The notes under the pieces: model-generated
Database searches by the model: none
Seen by the model: only the letters and a program-made list of their open reading frames with translations
What the model was told of the DNA's origin: nothing
Part shown: positions 1 to 7,699 of the stretch, piece by piece
Layout of the letters: the number at the start of each line of letters is the position of its first letter
Numbering within the stretch: the first letter of the stretch is position 1
Assembly: GCA_029933755.1 (NCBI GenBank)
Contig: JAOZNO010000008.1
Location: 1 to 17,856, forward strand
DNA length: 17,856 bases
Direction: 5' to 3'
Origin: Bacteroidales bacterium
GTDB taxonomy: Bacteria; Bacteroidota; Bacteroidia; Bacteroidales; NBLH01
Made by a program: the position numbers and the translations under genes

Positions 1-83
1 AGGAATTTTCAAAAGAAAAAGGTTTTAAAATTGGTAAATCAATGCCTGAGTTTCAGATCTCAGTTATTATGATATTTTTTTGA
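1..83 (+). CDS. Possible 3' end of an upstream gene (partial)
   Basis: A reading frame beginning at base 3 runs from the left edge to a TGA at 81-83 and encodes about 26 residues, ending in a hydrophobic VIMIFF tail. Its composition (many Lys, Glu, Phe) is compatible with a real C-terminus. A competing frame starting at base 1 ends at TGA 70-72, so the choice is uncertain. No family is recognisable from so short a piece. It could equally be non-coding sequence. Confidence 0.2.
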   Translation, partial: EFSKEKGFKIGKSMPEFQISVIMIFF

Positions 84-91
84 ACAAATCA

Positions 92-176
92 TTTTGTCAT
101 AGTGTTTTGTCATTTAACGATTATCAAATGATAAAATAGTACCAGAGAATAGAAAATATATCAAATAATTTTGTCA
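92..176 (+). promoter_or_regulatory. Promoter/operator-like leader of the metallophosphoesterase-GH2 pair
   Basis: The sequence TTTTGTCA occurs three times ahead of the first gene, at 92-99, 105-112 and 169-176; the first two copies extend to TTTTGTCAT and are 13 bp apart. A perfect 14-nt inverted repeat (TTATCA, 2 nt, TGATAA) lies at 121-134. TAATTTTG at 166-173 matches the Bacteroidota -7 element TAnnTTTG and lies 28 bp before the ATG at 202. No clear -33 TTTG is present at the usual spacing, which lowers confidence. The palindrome could be an operator; no regulator gene is in the window to pair it with. Confidence 0.35.
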
Positions 177-201
177 CCATAAATAACTTAATTCTATATT
201 G

Positions 202-1296
202 ATGGATAAAAACATATCTGTAAAAAGTCTCATATCAGCATTAATCATATTTGTAGCTTTCACGGCAATATCCTGTGGAGGTTTGCGACTACACTCAGTC
301 AAACATATTGGTTCACCTTCAAAAAAAATCTGGTTTGAAGAAGACAGTTATAATATAGACTCTATACCCAGTTTGCTTAAAAAAAACGGGAAGGATTACA
401 AAATACTACTTCTAGCTGATATTCAGATTGATGGCGCACCTGGACGAACAAAAAAAGCGCTCAAACTGATAAAAAAACTTGTAGAATCAACTAAGCCCGA
501 TTTTATTGTTGCACTTGGTGATAATACCGAATGGTATTTTTCTGATTTAATGGCCAAAAAGTTGATTAAACACATGGAGCAATTTAATATTCCTTGGTCT
601 GTAGTTTTAGGAAATCATGATTCGGAAGGGCGAAAGGCTCGTCCCTGGTTTGGCAATCATTATGAAGCAGCAAAGAATTCACTTTTTAAATACGGGCCTT
701 CAAATATTCATGGTGTTGGGAATTATTCAGTTCTTCTAAAAGATGAAGAAGGTAATATCCTTTATTCCTTAATAATGATGGATTCTAATGAATATCGCGA
801 ATATGAAGATGGCCGCAGCTATGATTTTATTCATCGCGACCAAATTGAATGGTATAAATGGCAAGTAAAAGGTGCAAGTGCTGCACGATACGGACAATAC
901 AATCCGGCAGAAGGGAAAGTGATTCCATCAATCTGTTTCTTTCATATTCCTTTATTAGAATATGCTGATGCGGCCAATGCATTAAAAGCCGGCACAATTG
1001 ACTCCACAAAAGTATTAGGCGAAAACAGGGAAGGTATTGCTTCAGCAAAAGTTAATTCCGGTTTATTTGATGTTATGAAAAGTCATAAAAGCACCACACA
1101 TGTTTTTGTTGGTCACGACCATGTAAATAATTTATCAGTTGATTGGCAAGGAATTAAACTTTCATACGGATTAAAAACCGGACCAACCAGTTATTACGCA
1201 GAAGATATGCAGGGTGGAGCTTTGTTGACCCTAAAACAAAATGCAGAAGATAAAACAACAAATGTTGAAATAAAATATATTTATGTTGAAAATTAG
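202..1296 (+). CDS. Calcineurin-like metallophosphoesterase, lipoprotein
   Basis: A 364-residue predicted phosphoesterase of the binuclear-metal MPP superfamily. An N-terminal hydrophobic segment ends in AISC, so Cys25 is probably lipidated and the protein exported. Metal-site motifs appear in order: ADIQ (Asp73), GDN (Asp107, Asn108), GNHD (138-140), FFHIP (His248) and GHDH (304-307). The first motif is DxQ where the textbook family has DxH. The ATG at 202 is preferred over an adjacent in-frame TTG at 199. The stop overlaps the start of the following GH2 gene by 14 bp, so the two are probably co-translated. The substrate is unknown; a phosphate or other ester on the polysaccharide or its breakdown products is an inference from context only. 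Confidence 0.85.
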   Translation: MDKNISVKSLISALIIFVAFTAISCGGLRLHSVKHIGSPSKKIWFEEDSYNIDSIPSLLKKNGKDYKILLLADIQIDGAPGRTKKALKLIKKLVESTKPDFIVALGDNTEWYFSDLMAKKLIKHMEQFNIPWSVVLGNHDSEGRKARPWFGNHYEAAKNSLFKYGPSNIHGVGNYSVLLKDEEGNILYSLIMMDSNEYREYEDGRSYDFIHRDQIEWYKWQVKGASAARYGQYNPAEGKVIPSICFFHIPLLEYADAANALKAGTIDSTKVLGENREGIASAKVNSGLFDVMKSHKSTTHVFVGHDHVNNLSVDWQGIKLSYGLKTGPTSYYAEDMQGGALLTLKQNAEDKTTNVEIKYIYVEN

Positions 1297-4200
1297 ATTA
1301 GTCCTAATATTAGTTGCCATACTTTTAGTATCTGCAAAAAACTATGCACAGCAAACCAATATTTGGCATTATATTGAAAATGAACAAATAATAGAAGAAA
1401 ATAAGGAAGACGCACATGCCTCTTTTACTTCCTTTTCAACGGAAGAGTTGGCATTAAAAGAGGAAAATTCGAAATTCATTCAATCTCTGGATGGTATTTG
1501 GGATTTTAAATGGGTACGTTCTCCAAAAGACAGGCCTAAAAACTTTATGAAGCCCGGTTTTGTTTTGAAAAATTGGGATAAAATAAAAGTTCCTGCAAAT
1601 TGGGAAATTGAGGGTTTTGGTATCCCAATTTATGTGAACCATCAATATGAATTTGCTGATTATAAAGCACCCATTTCTGATGAAATGAAGTTTGTTGATC
1701 GCATTTATCCTGCCAATCCCGGGAAAGTACCTCATAAATATAATCCTGTTGGCTCCTACCGGAGAGAATTTATTTTAGAAGATCGTTGGAAAGGGAAAGA
1801 GGTATTCCTTCACATAGGTGCAATGAAATCCGGTGGTTTTGTGTGGATTAATGGCAAATATGTTGGTTATTCGCAAGGCAGTAAATTACCTGCCGAATTT
1901 GATATTACAAAATATCTAAAAAAGGGAAAAAACACCATTGCTTTGCAAATATTCCGCTGGACAGATGGTTCTTATCTTGAATGTCAGGATTTCTGGAGGA
2001 TTAGCGGTATAGAACGATCTGTTTATATTTATGCGCAACCAAAAACACGTATCAAAGATTTTGAAGTAGTTTCAATATTGGATGCAGCATATTTGAACGG
2101 AAAACTTGATTTAACCGTTGATTTACACAATCATTTATCAAAAAAACAAAAGCTTAAGATAAGTTATCAGTTGCTTGATGATAAAAAAACAGTTAAATCA
2201 GACATTAACAGCCTCCAAGTTAATGGGAATTCTAGTGCTTCAGTAAATTTTTCGACGGTTATTAAAAATGTAAAGCAATGGAGTGCGGAACATCCAAATT
2301 TATATACTTTGCTGATAAAAACGGAAGATGAGAAAAGAAATGTCATTGAAGCGACTTCCATTAAAATAGGTTTTCGCTCAGTTGAAATTAGAAATGGGTT
2401 ATTGTTGGTTAATGGGCAGCGTATAACTTTAAAAGGGGTGAATACACAAGAACATGACCCTAAAACCGGGCATGTAATGTCAAACGAGTTAATAAAAAAG
2501 GATATTCGTCTTTGGAAAGAAAATAATATAAATGCGGTTCGTTTAAGTCATTATCCACGTGGACATGCTTTTTATGAGATGTGTGATTTATATGGCCTGT
2601 ACGTAGTTGATGAAGCAAATATTGAGTCGCATGGAATGTATTACGGAAAACATTCGCTGGCAAAAAACACAAAATGGGAAAAGGCACATGTAACAAGAAT
2701 GGTACGCATGGTAAAACGTGATAAAAACCATCCATCTGTTATCATCTGGTCAATGGGTAACGAAGGAGGTAATGGAGTTAATTTTTATGCCGGATATAAA
2801 GCAATAAAAGAACATGACAAAATAAAGCGTCCGGTACAGTATGAGCGTCCATATAAAGACTACGATGCAACTGCACTTGATATGGATTGGAATACAGATA
2901 TTATTGTGCCCCAATATCCATCGCCGAAAAGGCTGGAATATATTGGCAGGCTAAAAACTGACCGTCCTTACATTCCTAGTGAATATGCACATGCCATGGG
3001 TAATAGTACTGGCAATTTTCAAGATTATTGGGATGTAATTGAGCAATACGATAATTTGCAGGGAGGTTTCATTTGGGACTGGGTTGATCAGTCTATTTGG
3101 AAAACAGATAAAAAAGGTGAACGATTTTACGCTTATGGTGGTGATTACGGTAAAAATATGCCAAACGACAACAGTTTTTTGAACAATGGCATTGTTTTTC
3201 CTGACCGCACACCGCAACCGGCCTTGTTTGAAGTGAAAAAAGTTTATGAGTATATTAACTTTAAAGAGCAAGGGATTAACAAGCATAATGAATTACGTGT
3301 ATTAGTCGAAAATTTATATGATTTCACTAATTTGAATCAGTTTGATTTTATTGCAAAAATAAAAGCCGATGGTAAAGTGTTAAAAACAATATCGGTTAAA
3401 GATTTGGATATAGAATGTCATACAGGTAAATTAATCCGTTTATCGTTAGATAATATAGAATATTTAAATAATACCGAATATTTTGTGGAGGTAAGTGCTA
3501 CAACTAAAGAAAAATGGGGCCTTTTACCTAAAGGTTTTGAACTGGCACATGAACAAATTGATTTAAAAGATAAATACAAAGTAAGATCCGGAAAAATTAA
3601 AAATGGTGAGGCACTAAATTTAAAAGAAGATAAAAATTCCATTAAAATATCTAACAATAAGTTGCAAATAATCTTTGATAAGGCTAAAGGGCAGTTGGTT
3701 TCATTTATTTATTCAGGAAATCAATTGATAAAAAATAATAATGGCCCAAAACCAAATTTCTGGAGGGCAGTAACCGATAACGATTTTGGCAACCAAATGC
3801 ATACTAAAAATATAGAATGGAAAAAAGCGGGTTTGTTTGCAAAAGTTGAGGGTGTTTTTACTAAAAAACGATCAGATAATTTAATCGAAATAAAAGTCGA
3901 TTATTTTTTACCCGGAGTGAATACTCATTTCAAAAGCAATTATATAATTAATGGGAATGGAGTAATTCAAATCTCAAACACATTGAAACCAACAGAATAC
4001 AAATCGGACATTCCACGGATTGGTATGAAGATGCAATTGCCGAAAGAGTATGATAACTTCAGCTATTTTGGCAGGGGGCCATGGGGAAATTATACGGATA
4101 GGAAAGTCTCTGCTTTTATTGATTTGTATGAGTCGAAAGTAACTGAACAATATGTTCCTTATATCCGTCCGCAGGAAAATGGGAATAAAACAGATGTGCG

Positions 4201-4618
4201 TTGGGCAGCTTTAACTAATAATGAGGGGAATGGATTGCTGATTGTTGCTAATAATACAACACAAGGTTTGGGTATTACGGCATTACATATGCTTAACGAC
4301 GATTTTGATGCTACCGCAGGACTACAGTATGATAAAAAGCAAAAAATCAATAAAAAATATCATCTAAAAGAAATTCCTGAATTAAACAAAAGAAAACATA
4401 CAAATGATATAGTAGAACGTGATTTAGTTCAGTTAAATATTGACCTTTTCCAGCGTGGACTTGGTGGTGATGACAGTTGGTGGGCAATGCCACAAAAAAA
4501 GTATTTAATAAGCGGACAAAAAACTCATAAATATAGCTTTGCACTTATCCCTATAAAAGAAGGAACAGTGGATAAATTTTTAAGGATAAGTAAAAAATAT
4601 GCAAATCAAGTTCACTGA
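1283..4618 (+). CDS. GH2 beta-galactosidase-like enzyme with altered active-site motif
   Basis: A 1111-residue exported enzyme of the large LacZ type (E. coli LacZ is about 1024). The signal peptide spans about residues 1-22 (ending YAQ). The order is: jelly-roll sugar-binding domain (about 60-250), Ig-like domain (260-370), TIM barrel (370-660), then further beta domains including a LacZ domain-5-like region starting near 790. Acid/base is Glu494 in MGNE; the nucleophile is Glu567 in SEYAHAMGNS. Mg ligand equivalents are Glu448 and His450 (ESHGM). The canonical GVNRHEH motif reads GVNTQEH (385-391), so Thr388 and Gln389 replace Arg and the His that stabilises the transition state in LacZ. 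An insertion at about 126-152 is absent from the second GH2 here. It overlaps the phosphoesterase gene by 14 bp. Beta-galactosidase activity is the default; a modified galactose or other sugar is possible. Confidence 0.9.
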   Translation: MLKIRLVLILVAILLVSAKNYAQQTNIWHYIENEQIIEENKEDAHASFTSFSTEELALKEENSKFIQSLDGIWDFKWVRSPKDRPKNFMKPGFVLKNWDKIKVPANWEIEGFGIPIYVNHQYEFADYKAPISDEMKFVDRIYPANPGKVPHKYNPVGSYRREFILEDRWKGKEVFLHIGAMKSGGFVWINGKYVGYSQGSKLPAEFDITKYLKKGKNTIALQIFRWTDGSYLECQDFWRISGIERSVYIYAQPKTRIKDFEVVSILDAAYLNGKLDLTVDLHNHLSKKQKLKISYQLLDDKKTVKSDINSLQVNGNSSASVNFSTVIKNVKQWSAEHPNLYTLLIKTEDEKRNVIEATSIKIGFRSVEIRNGLLLVNGQRITLKGVNTQEHDPKTGHVMSNELIKKDIRLWKENNINAVRLSHYPRGHAFYEMCDLYGLYVVDEANIESHGMYYGKHSLAKNTKWEKAHVTRMVRMVKRDKNHPSVIIWSMGNEGGNGVNFYAGYKAIKEHDKIKRPVQYERPYKDYDATALDMDWNTDIIVPQYPSPKRLEYIGRLKTDRPYIPSEYAHAMGNSTGNFQDYWDVIEQYDNLQGGFIWDWVDQSIWKTDKKGERFYAYGGDYGKNMPNDNSFLNNGIVFPDRTPQPALFEVKKVYEYINFKEQGINKHNELRVLVENLYDFTNLNQFDFIAKIKADGKVLKTISVKDLDIECHTGKLIRLSLDNIEYLNNTEYFVEVSATTKEKWGLLPKGFELAHEQIDLKDKYKVRSGKIKNGEALNLKEDKNSIKISNNKLQIIFDKAKGQLVSFIYSGNQLIKNNNGPKPNFWRAVTDNDFGNQMHTKNIEWKKAGLFAKVEGVFTKKRSDNLIEIKVDYFLPGVNTHFKSNYIINGNGVIQISNTLKPTEYKSDIPRIGMKMQLPKEYDNFSYFGRGPWGNYTDRKVSAFIDLYESKVTEQYVPYIRPQENGNKTDVRWAALTNNEGNGLLIVANNTTQGLGITALHMLNDDFDATAGLQYDKKQKINKKYHLKEIPELNKRKHTNDIVERDLVQLNIDLFQRGLGGDDSWWAMPQKKYLISGQKTHKYSFALIPIKEGTVDKFLRISKKYANQVH

Positions 4619-4642
4619 GGTGTTTATAGATATATTTCGCTC

Positions 4643-4891
4643 TAGTTTAGATTATCTGGGGTATTTTCAATTATTATTGCGGGTACTTGTATACTAATAT
4701 ATACAGTACTGGCTTCGGATTTAAATATTACCTGGGAAGATGGGAAAAAACAACCGGTTTCCCGTCTCGAACGGCCACAGTTATTATTAGATGAAAATGG
4801 TGAGCCGAAAGTCTTATTCTCTGCCTGTGCTATTAATTCGCCTTCTCAAGAGAACGGGCACTCGTTTAATATTCACATTCAACTAAAATAA
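4643..4891 (+). pseudogene. Remnant C-terminus of a glycoside hydrolase
   Basis: Within the 421-bp gap between the first GH2 and the sulfatase, the frame ending at TAA 4889-4891 is open back to TAG 4643-4645 and has no ATG start. From about 4712 its translation reads like the end of a PUL glycoside hydrolase: ITWEDGKKQ, then SRLERPQLLLDENGEPKVLF, then HSFNIHIQLK before the stop. This tail style, ERPQLL followed by a GxPxxLF strand and a closing SFNI strand, is what I associate with five-bladed beta-propeller enzymes (GH43/GH117-like), but the exact family is uncertain. Upstream sequence back to 4643 is hydrophobic and not convincingly homologous. About 60 codons therefore survive of a gene that was probably 300 or more codons long, implying deletion or replacement. 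Confidence 0.6.
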
Positions 4892-4905
4892 AACTCAGTT
4901 AAAAA

Positions 4906-5034
4906 ATGAGAAGTAACAATAGTTTTGATAAATTACTTCAAAGCAAATCCCACTTGCCAAAGGGAGAACAAAATAGGAATTGGTTAAATAAAAAATATTC
5001 CGACGAACTTAATTTAAATGTAATTATAAATTGA
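4906..5034 (+). CDS. Short hypothetical ORF (42 codons) before the sulfatase
   Basis: An ATG at 4906 opens a 42-codon frame, rich in Asn, Lys and Leu, closing with TGA at 5032-5034 just before the sulfatase ATG at 5040. It contains a plausible charged stretch (NRNWLNKKYSDEL) but no recognisable domain, signal peptide or membrane segment. It could be a leader peptide, another fragment of decayed coding sequence following the pseudogene, or chance. I would not assign a function. Confidence 0.15.
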   Translation: MRSNNSFDKLLQSKSHLPKGEQNRNWLNKKYSDELNLNVIIN

Positions 5035-5039
5035 CACCC

Positions 5040-6473
5040 ATGAGATATCTGCTTCTTTTTTTAACCCTTACCATATTATTCGGTGGCTGTTCAAAAGAAC
5101 AAAAAAAACCAAATGTACTTTTTATTATTGCCGATGATTTAACAGCCACAGCAGTTTCGTCATACGAAAACAAAGCTTGCTATACACCCAATATCGACAA
5201 GCTGGCCTCAGAAGGAATCCGTTTTACAAGAACGTATTGTCAGTACCCGGTTTGTGGACCATCTCGTGCTTCTTTTATGTCTGGTTATTATCCCAGTGCA
5301 ACAGAAACATATGGTTATGTAAGCGGACGTGAAAATATTGGCCCCAAAAGGCAAACATGGTCGCAACTTTTTAAAGATAATGGTTATTACACTGCCCGGG
5401 TGAGTAAAGTTTTTCACATGGGAGTCCCTATAGATATTGAAGAGGGAAGTGACGGAACCGACGACCCTGCCTCGTGGGTTGAAAAATTCAACAGTCAGGG
5501 ACCCGAGTGGAAAGCACCCGGCGATGGTGAACTGGTACAGGGGAATCCCGACGGGATCCTACCTATTAAAGGGGGTAATGTTATGACCATTGTAAAAGCC
5601 AATGGTGATGATTTGGTCCATTCCGATGGAAAGACAGCAAAAAAAGCTTGCGAGCTAATTCGCCAACATAAAGATAAACCGTTCTTTCTTGCTGTTGGAT
5701 TTGTTAGGCCTCATGTTCCTTTTGTTGCCCCCAAAAAGTATTTTAAACCCTATCCTTTTGAAGAGGTAATTATGCCTGAAAAAGTGGAAGGCGACTGGGA
5801 CGATATTCCTAAACGTGGGATTAATTATGTTACTAGCGTAAATGCAAAAATGAACCTGACACAGGAAAAAAAGGCTGTAGCAGCTTATTATGCAGCAGTG
5901 TCGTACACCGACGCACAGATTGGTAAAGTACTAAAAACTTTAAAAAAAGAGGGGCTGGAAAACAATACAATTGTGATTTTCACTTCCGATCATGGTTTTC
6001 ATTTAGGTGAACATAATTTTTGGATGAAGGTGAGCCTACATGAAGAATCGGTACGTGTACCTATGATTATTAAAGTTCCGGGTAAAAAACCTGCTGTATG
6101 TAATTCGTTTACAGAACTTCTTGATTTGTACCCAACAATTGCAGAACTGGCTGGGTTAGAATATTCAGAACACATTCAGGGGGAAAGTCTTGTCGGGACT
6201 CTTGAAAATCCTGAAATTAAAGTTCGCGATATGGCTTTCTCTGTTACACAGGGTGGAAAAACATTTTTGTTAAGGACTGAAAAATGGGCATATATTCAGT
6301 ATAATGAAGATGCCAGTGCCGGAATTGAATTGTTTGACATGGTGAATGACCCAAAACAGTTTATAAACCTTGCTGAAAACCCTGACTATGTCAATGTTGT
6401 TTCAGAATTTAAAGAAAAATTAAAACTTAAATTAAAAGAAGTAAGGACAAACGATTTGGGTAGGGAGTATTAA
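5040..6473 (+). CDS. Family S1 (formylglycine-dependent) sulfatase, lipoprotein
   Basis: A 477-residue type I sulfatase that hydrolyses sulfate esters, here most likely on a carbohydrate. ATG 5040 is chosen over an upstream TTG (5031) because it places a normal signal right at the N-terminus: a hydrophobic stretch ending LFGGC, so Cys17 is probably lipidated. The catalytic signature is CGPSR at 72-76; Cys72 would be converted to formylglycine by a maturase not encoded here. Metal and sulfate ligands include Asp32-Asp33 (IADD), Arg223/His225 (VRPH), Asp317-His318 (TSDHG), His325 and Lys330. The overall pattern resembles iduronate-2-sulfatase-like S1 members common in marine and gut Bacteroidota. 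The substrate position (for example galactose 2-, 4- or 6-sulfate) cannot be read from sequence. It sits between two PUL enzyme genes, supporting a sulfated glycan target. Confidence 0.93.
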   Translation: MRYLLLFLTLTILFGGCSKEQKKPNVLFIIADDLTATAVSSYENKACYTPNIDKLASEGIRFTRTYCQYPVCGPSRASFMSGYYPSATETYGYVSGRENIGPKRQTWSQLFKDNGYYTARVSKVFHMGVPIDIEEGSDGTDDPASWVEKFNSQGPEWKAPGDGELVQGNPDGILPIKGGNVMTIVKANGDDLVHSDGKTAKKACELIRQHKDKPFFLAVGFVRPHVPFVAPKKYFKPYPFEEVIMPEKVEGDWDDIPKRGINYVTSVNAKMNLTQEKKAVAAYYAAVSYTDAQIGKVLKTLKKEGLENNTIVIFTSDHGFHLGEHNFWMKVSLHEESVRVPMIIKVPGKKPAVCNSFTELLDLYPTIAELAGLEYSEHIQGESLVGTLENPEIKVRDMAFSVTQGGKTFLLRTEKWAYIQYNEDASAGIELFDMVNDPKQFINLAENPDYVNVVSEFKEKLKLKLKEVRTNDLGREY

Positions 6474-6534
6474 TTAATTGCTGTTATTATTAATAAATAT
6501 AGATATTCGTTTATGTACCCAACCAGGCTGAAAA

Positions 6535-6615
6535 CCCAAATTAGATGTAAGCATTTATAATGATGTGGATACAGAAACCTTTTCAGACCATTATCCTGGT
6601 TATGGCAGAATTTGA
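6535..6615 (+). pseudogene. Possible short decayed coding remnant
   Basis: In the 239-bp spacer after the sulfatase, the frame from about 6535 to a TGA at 6613-6615 reads as protein-like sequence (LDVSIYNDVDTETFSDHYPG and a few more residues). It is blocked upstream by TGA at 6529-6531, but a shift to another frame continues as YVPNQAENP. Protein-like composition across a frameshift suggests the 3' end of a lost gene. No family is identified, and a 26-codon stretch could occur by chance. Confidence 0.25.
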
Positions 6616-6712
6616 TTTTTTTTTAAATGAAAGCTATGAATAGTCTAAGTCAGAATATTTTGTACAAGTTGCTGATATAATCAATTGTATTTACGTTTTT
6701 AATAAATTTAAT

Positions 6713-7528
6713 ATGAAAAAATACTACTGGATAATATTGATTATAGCAACTTTATCAACTGCGTGCAAACTTAGTTCGTACAATAATGCTCAAGGAGAAG
6801 GTGTAACCAAAAAGGATTGGAAACTGATTTGGGAGGAAAATTTTGATTTGTCTAAGTTGGATACAAGCAAATGGACAAAGATTACACCCGGTGGCTCGGA
6901 TTGGAATAAACACATGACTACGGATTCAATGTGTTATGAAATAGCAGATGGAAAACTTTTTTTAAAAGGGATTATCAATCCAGATACCAAAAGCGACCCA
7001 AGACCCTATTTGACAGGAGGAGTTTATACCAAAGGAAAATTTGCTTTTCAATATGGGAAAATTGAAATTCATGCAAAGCTGGAATGTGCTCAAGGAGCCT
7101 GGCCCGCCATGTGGATGCTCTCTGAAAACCAAAAATATGGAGCATATCCCAGAAATGGCGAAATTGATATTATGGAACACCTAAATTTTGACGATAAAAT
7201 TTATCAAACAACGCATTCATATTATACTTTAGAACTAAAGCAAAAAAGAAAGCCACCACAGCATGGAACAGCAAAACTGGATATTGATAAATTTAATACG
7301 TTTGGACTGGAATGGTTTCCTGATAAATTGGTATTTACCTTAAATGGGAAAGAAAGCTTTCGTTATCCAAAAGTTGAGGGAGTTGACCCATCTCAATGGC
7401 CTTATGATCAGGAATTTTATGTTTTAATTGACCAACAGCTTGGCGGGGGATGGGTTGGAAAGGTAAAAGCGGACGATCTACCTGTTCAAATGATTGTAGA
7501 TTGGGTAAAAGTATATCAGAAAAAGTAG
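6713..7528 (+). CDS. GH16 endo-glycanase, lipoprotein (GH16_3-like)
   Basis: A 271-residue single-domain GH16 beta-jelly-roll enzyme. The signal peptide ends LSTAC with Cys18 as the predicted lipidated residue. The catalytic signature is GEIDIMEH: nucleophile Glu150, Asp152 and acid/base Glu155, with the extra beta-bulge residue typical of laminarinase/agarase/carrageenase-type members. AWPAMWML (about 129-136), QTTHS with His168, and QQLGGGW near the C-terminus frame the cleft. The compact architecture without carbohydrate-binding modules resembles GH16_3 enzymes of Bacteroidota, a group that includes beta-1,3-glucanases and endo-beta-galactosidases active on galactose-containing glycans. 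Neighbouring GH2, GH27 and sulfatase genes favour a galactan-type substrate, but laminarin-like beta-glucan cannot be excluded. It is the only obvious endo-acting enzyme in the window and so the likely initiator of depolymerisation. Confidence 0.9.
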   Translation: MKKYYWIILIIATLSTACKLSSYNNAQGEGVTKKDWKLIWEENFDLSKLDTSKWTKITPGGSDWNKHMTTDSMCYEIADGKLFLKGIINPDTKSDPRPYLTGGVYTKGKFAFQYGKIEIHAKLECAQGAWPAMWMLSENQKYGAYPRNGEIDIMEHLNFDDKIYQTTHSYYTLELKQKRKPPQHGTAKLDIDKFNTFGLEWFPDKLVFTLNGKESFRYPKVEGVDPSQWPYDQEFYVLIDQQLGGGWVGKVKADDLPVQMIVDWVKVYQKK

Positions 7529-7532
7529 AACT

Positions 7533-7673
7533 ACCAAGCCCCAAGTTGATTATTTTGTTTCTAGCTTGGTTTGAATAAATGGCAAATAATAAAATTTATA
7601 AAATTGAGCATTAAACATCTAACTTTTCACATTTTGCAAATAAAGCCGTCAGACCGATTTTTCGGAGTGGGCT
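7533..7673 (+). other. Hairpin-forming spacer between GH16 and beta-helix genes
   Basis: This spacer holds two inverted repeats. ACCAAGC at 7533-7539 pairs with GCTTGGT at 7564-7570 across a 24-nt loop just after the GH16 stop. A second structure has AGCC at 7644-7647 pairing with GGCT at 7670-7673 around an inner CCGA-TTTT-TCGG hairpin (7654-7665). Neither is followed by a clear T tract, so they are not convincing intrinsic terminators; they may act in RNA processing or be inert. Confidence 0.3.
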
Positions 7674-7699
7674 CAAAATTTTAATCTATAAAAATTATT

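Noticed and set aside
199..204. TTG at 199 as the metallophosphoesterase start
   Set aside because: It sits directly before ATG 202 and adds one residue; the ATG is the simpler start.
5031..5042. TTG at 5031 as the sulfatase start
   Set aside because: It adds only three residues before ATG 5040, which already gives a normal lipoprotein signal; ATG is preferred.
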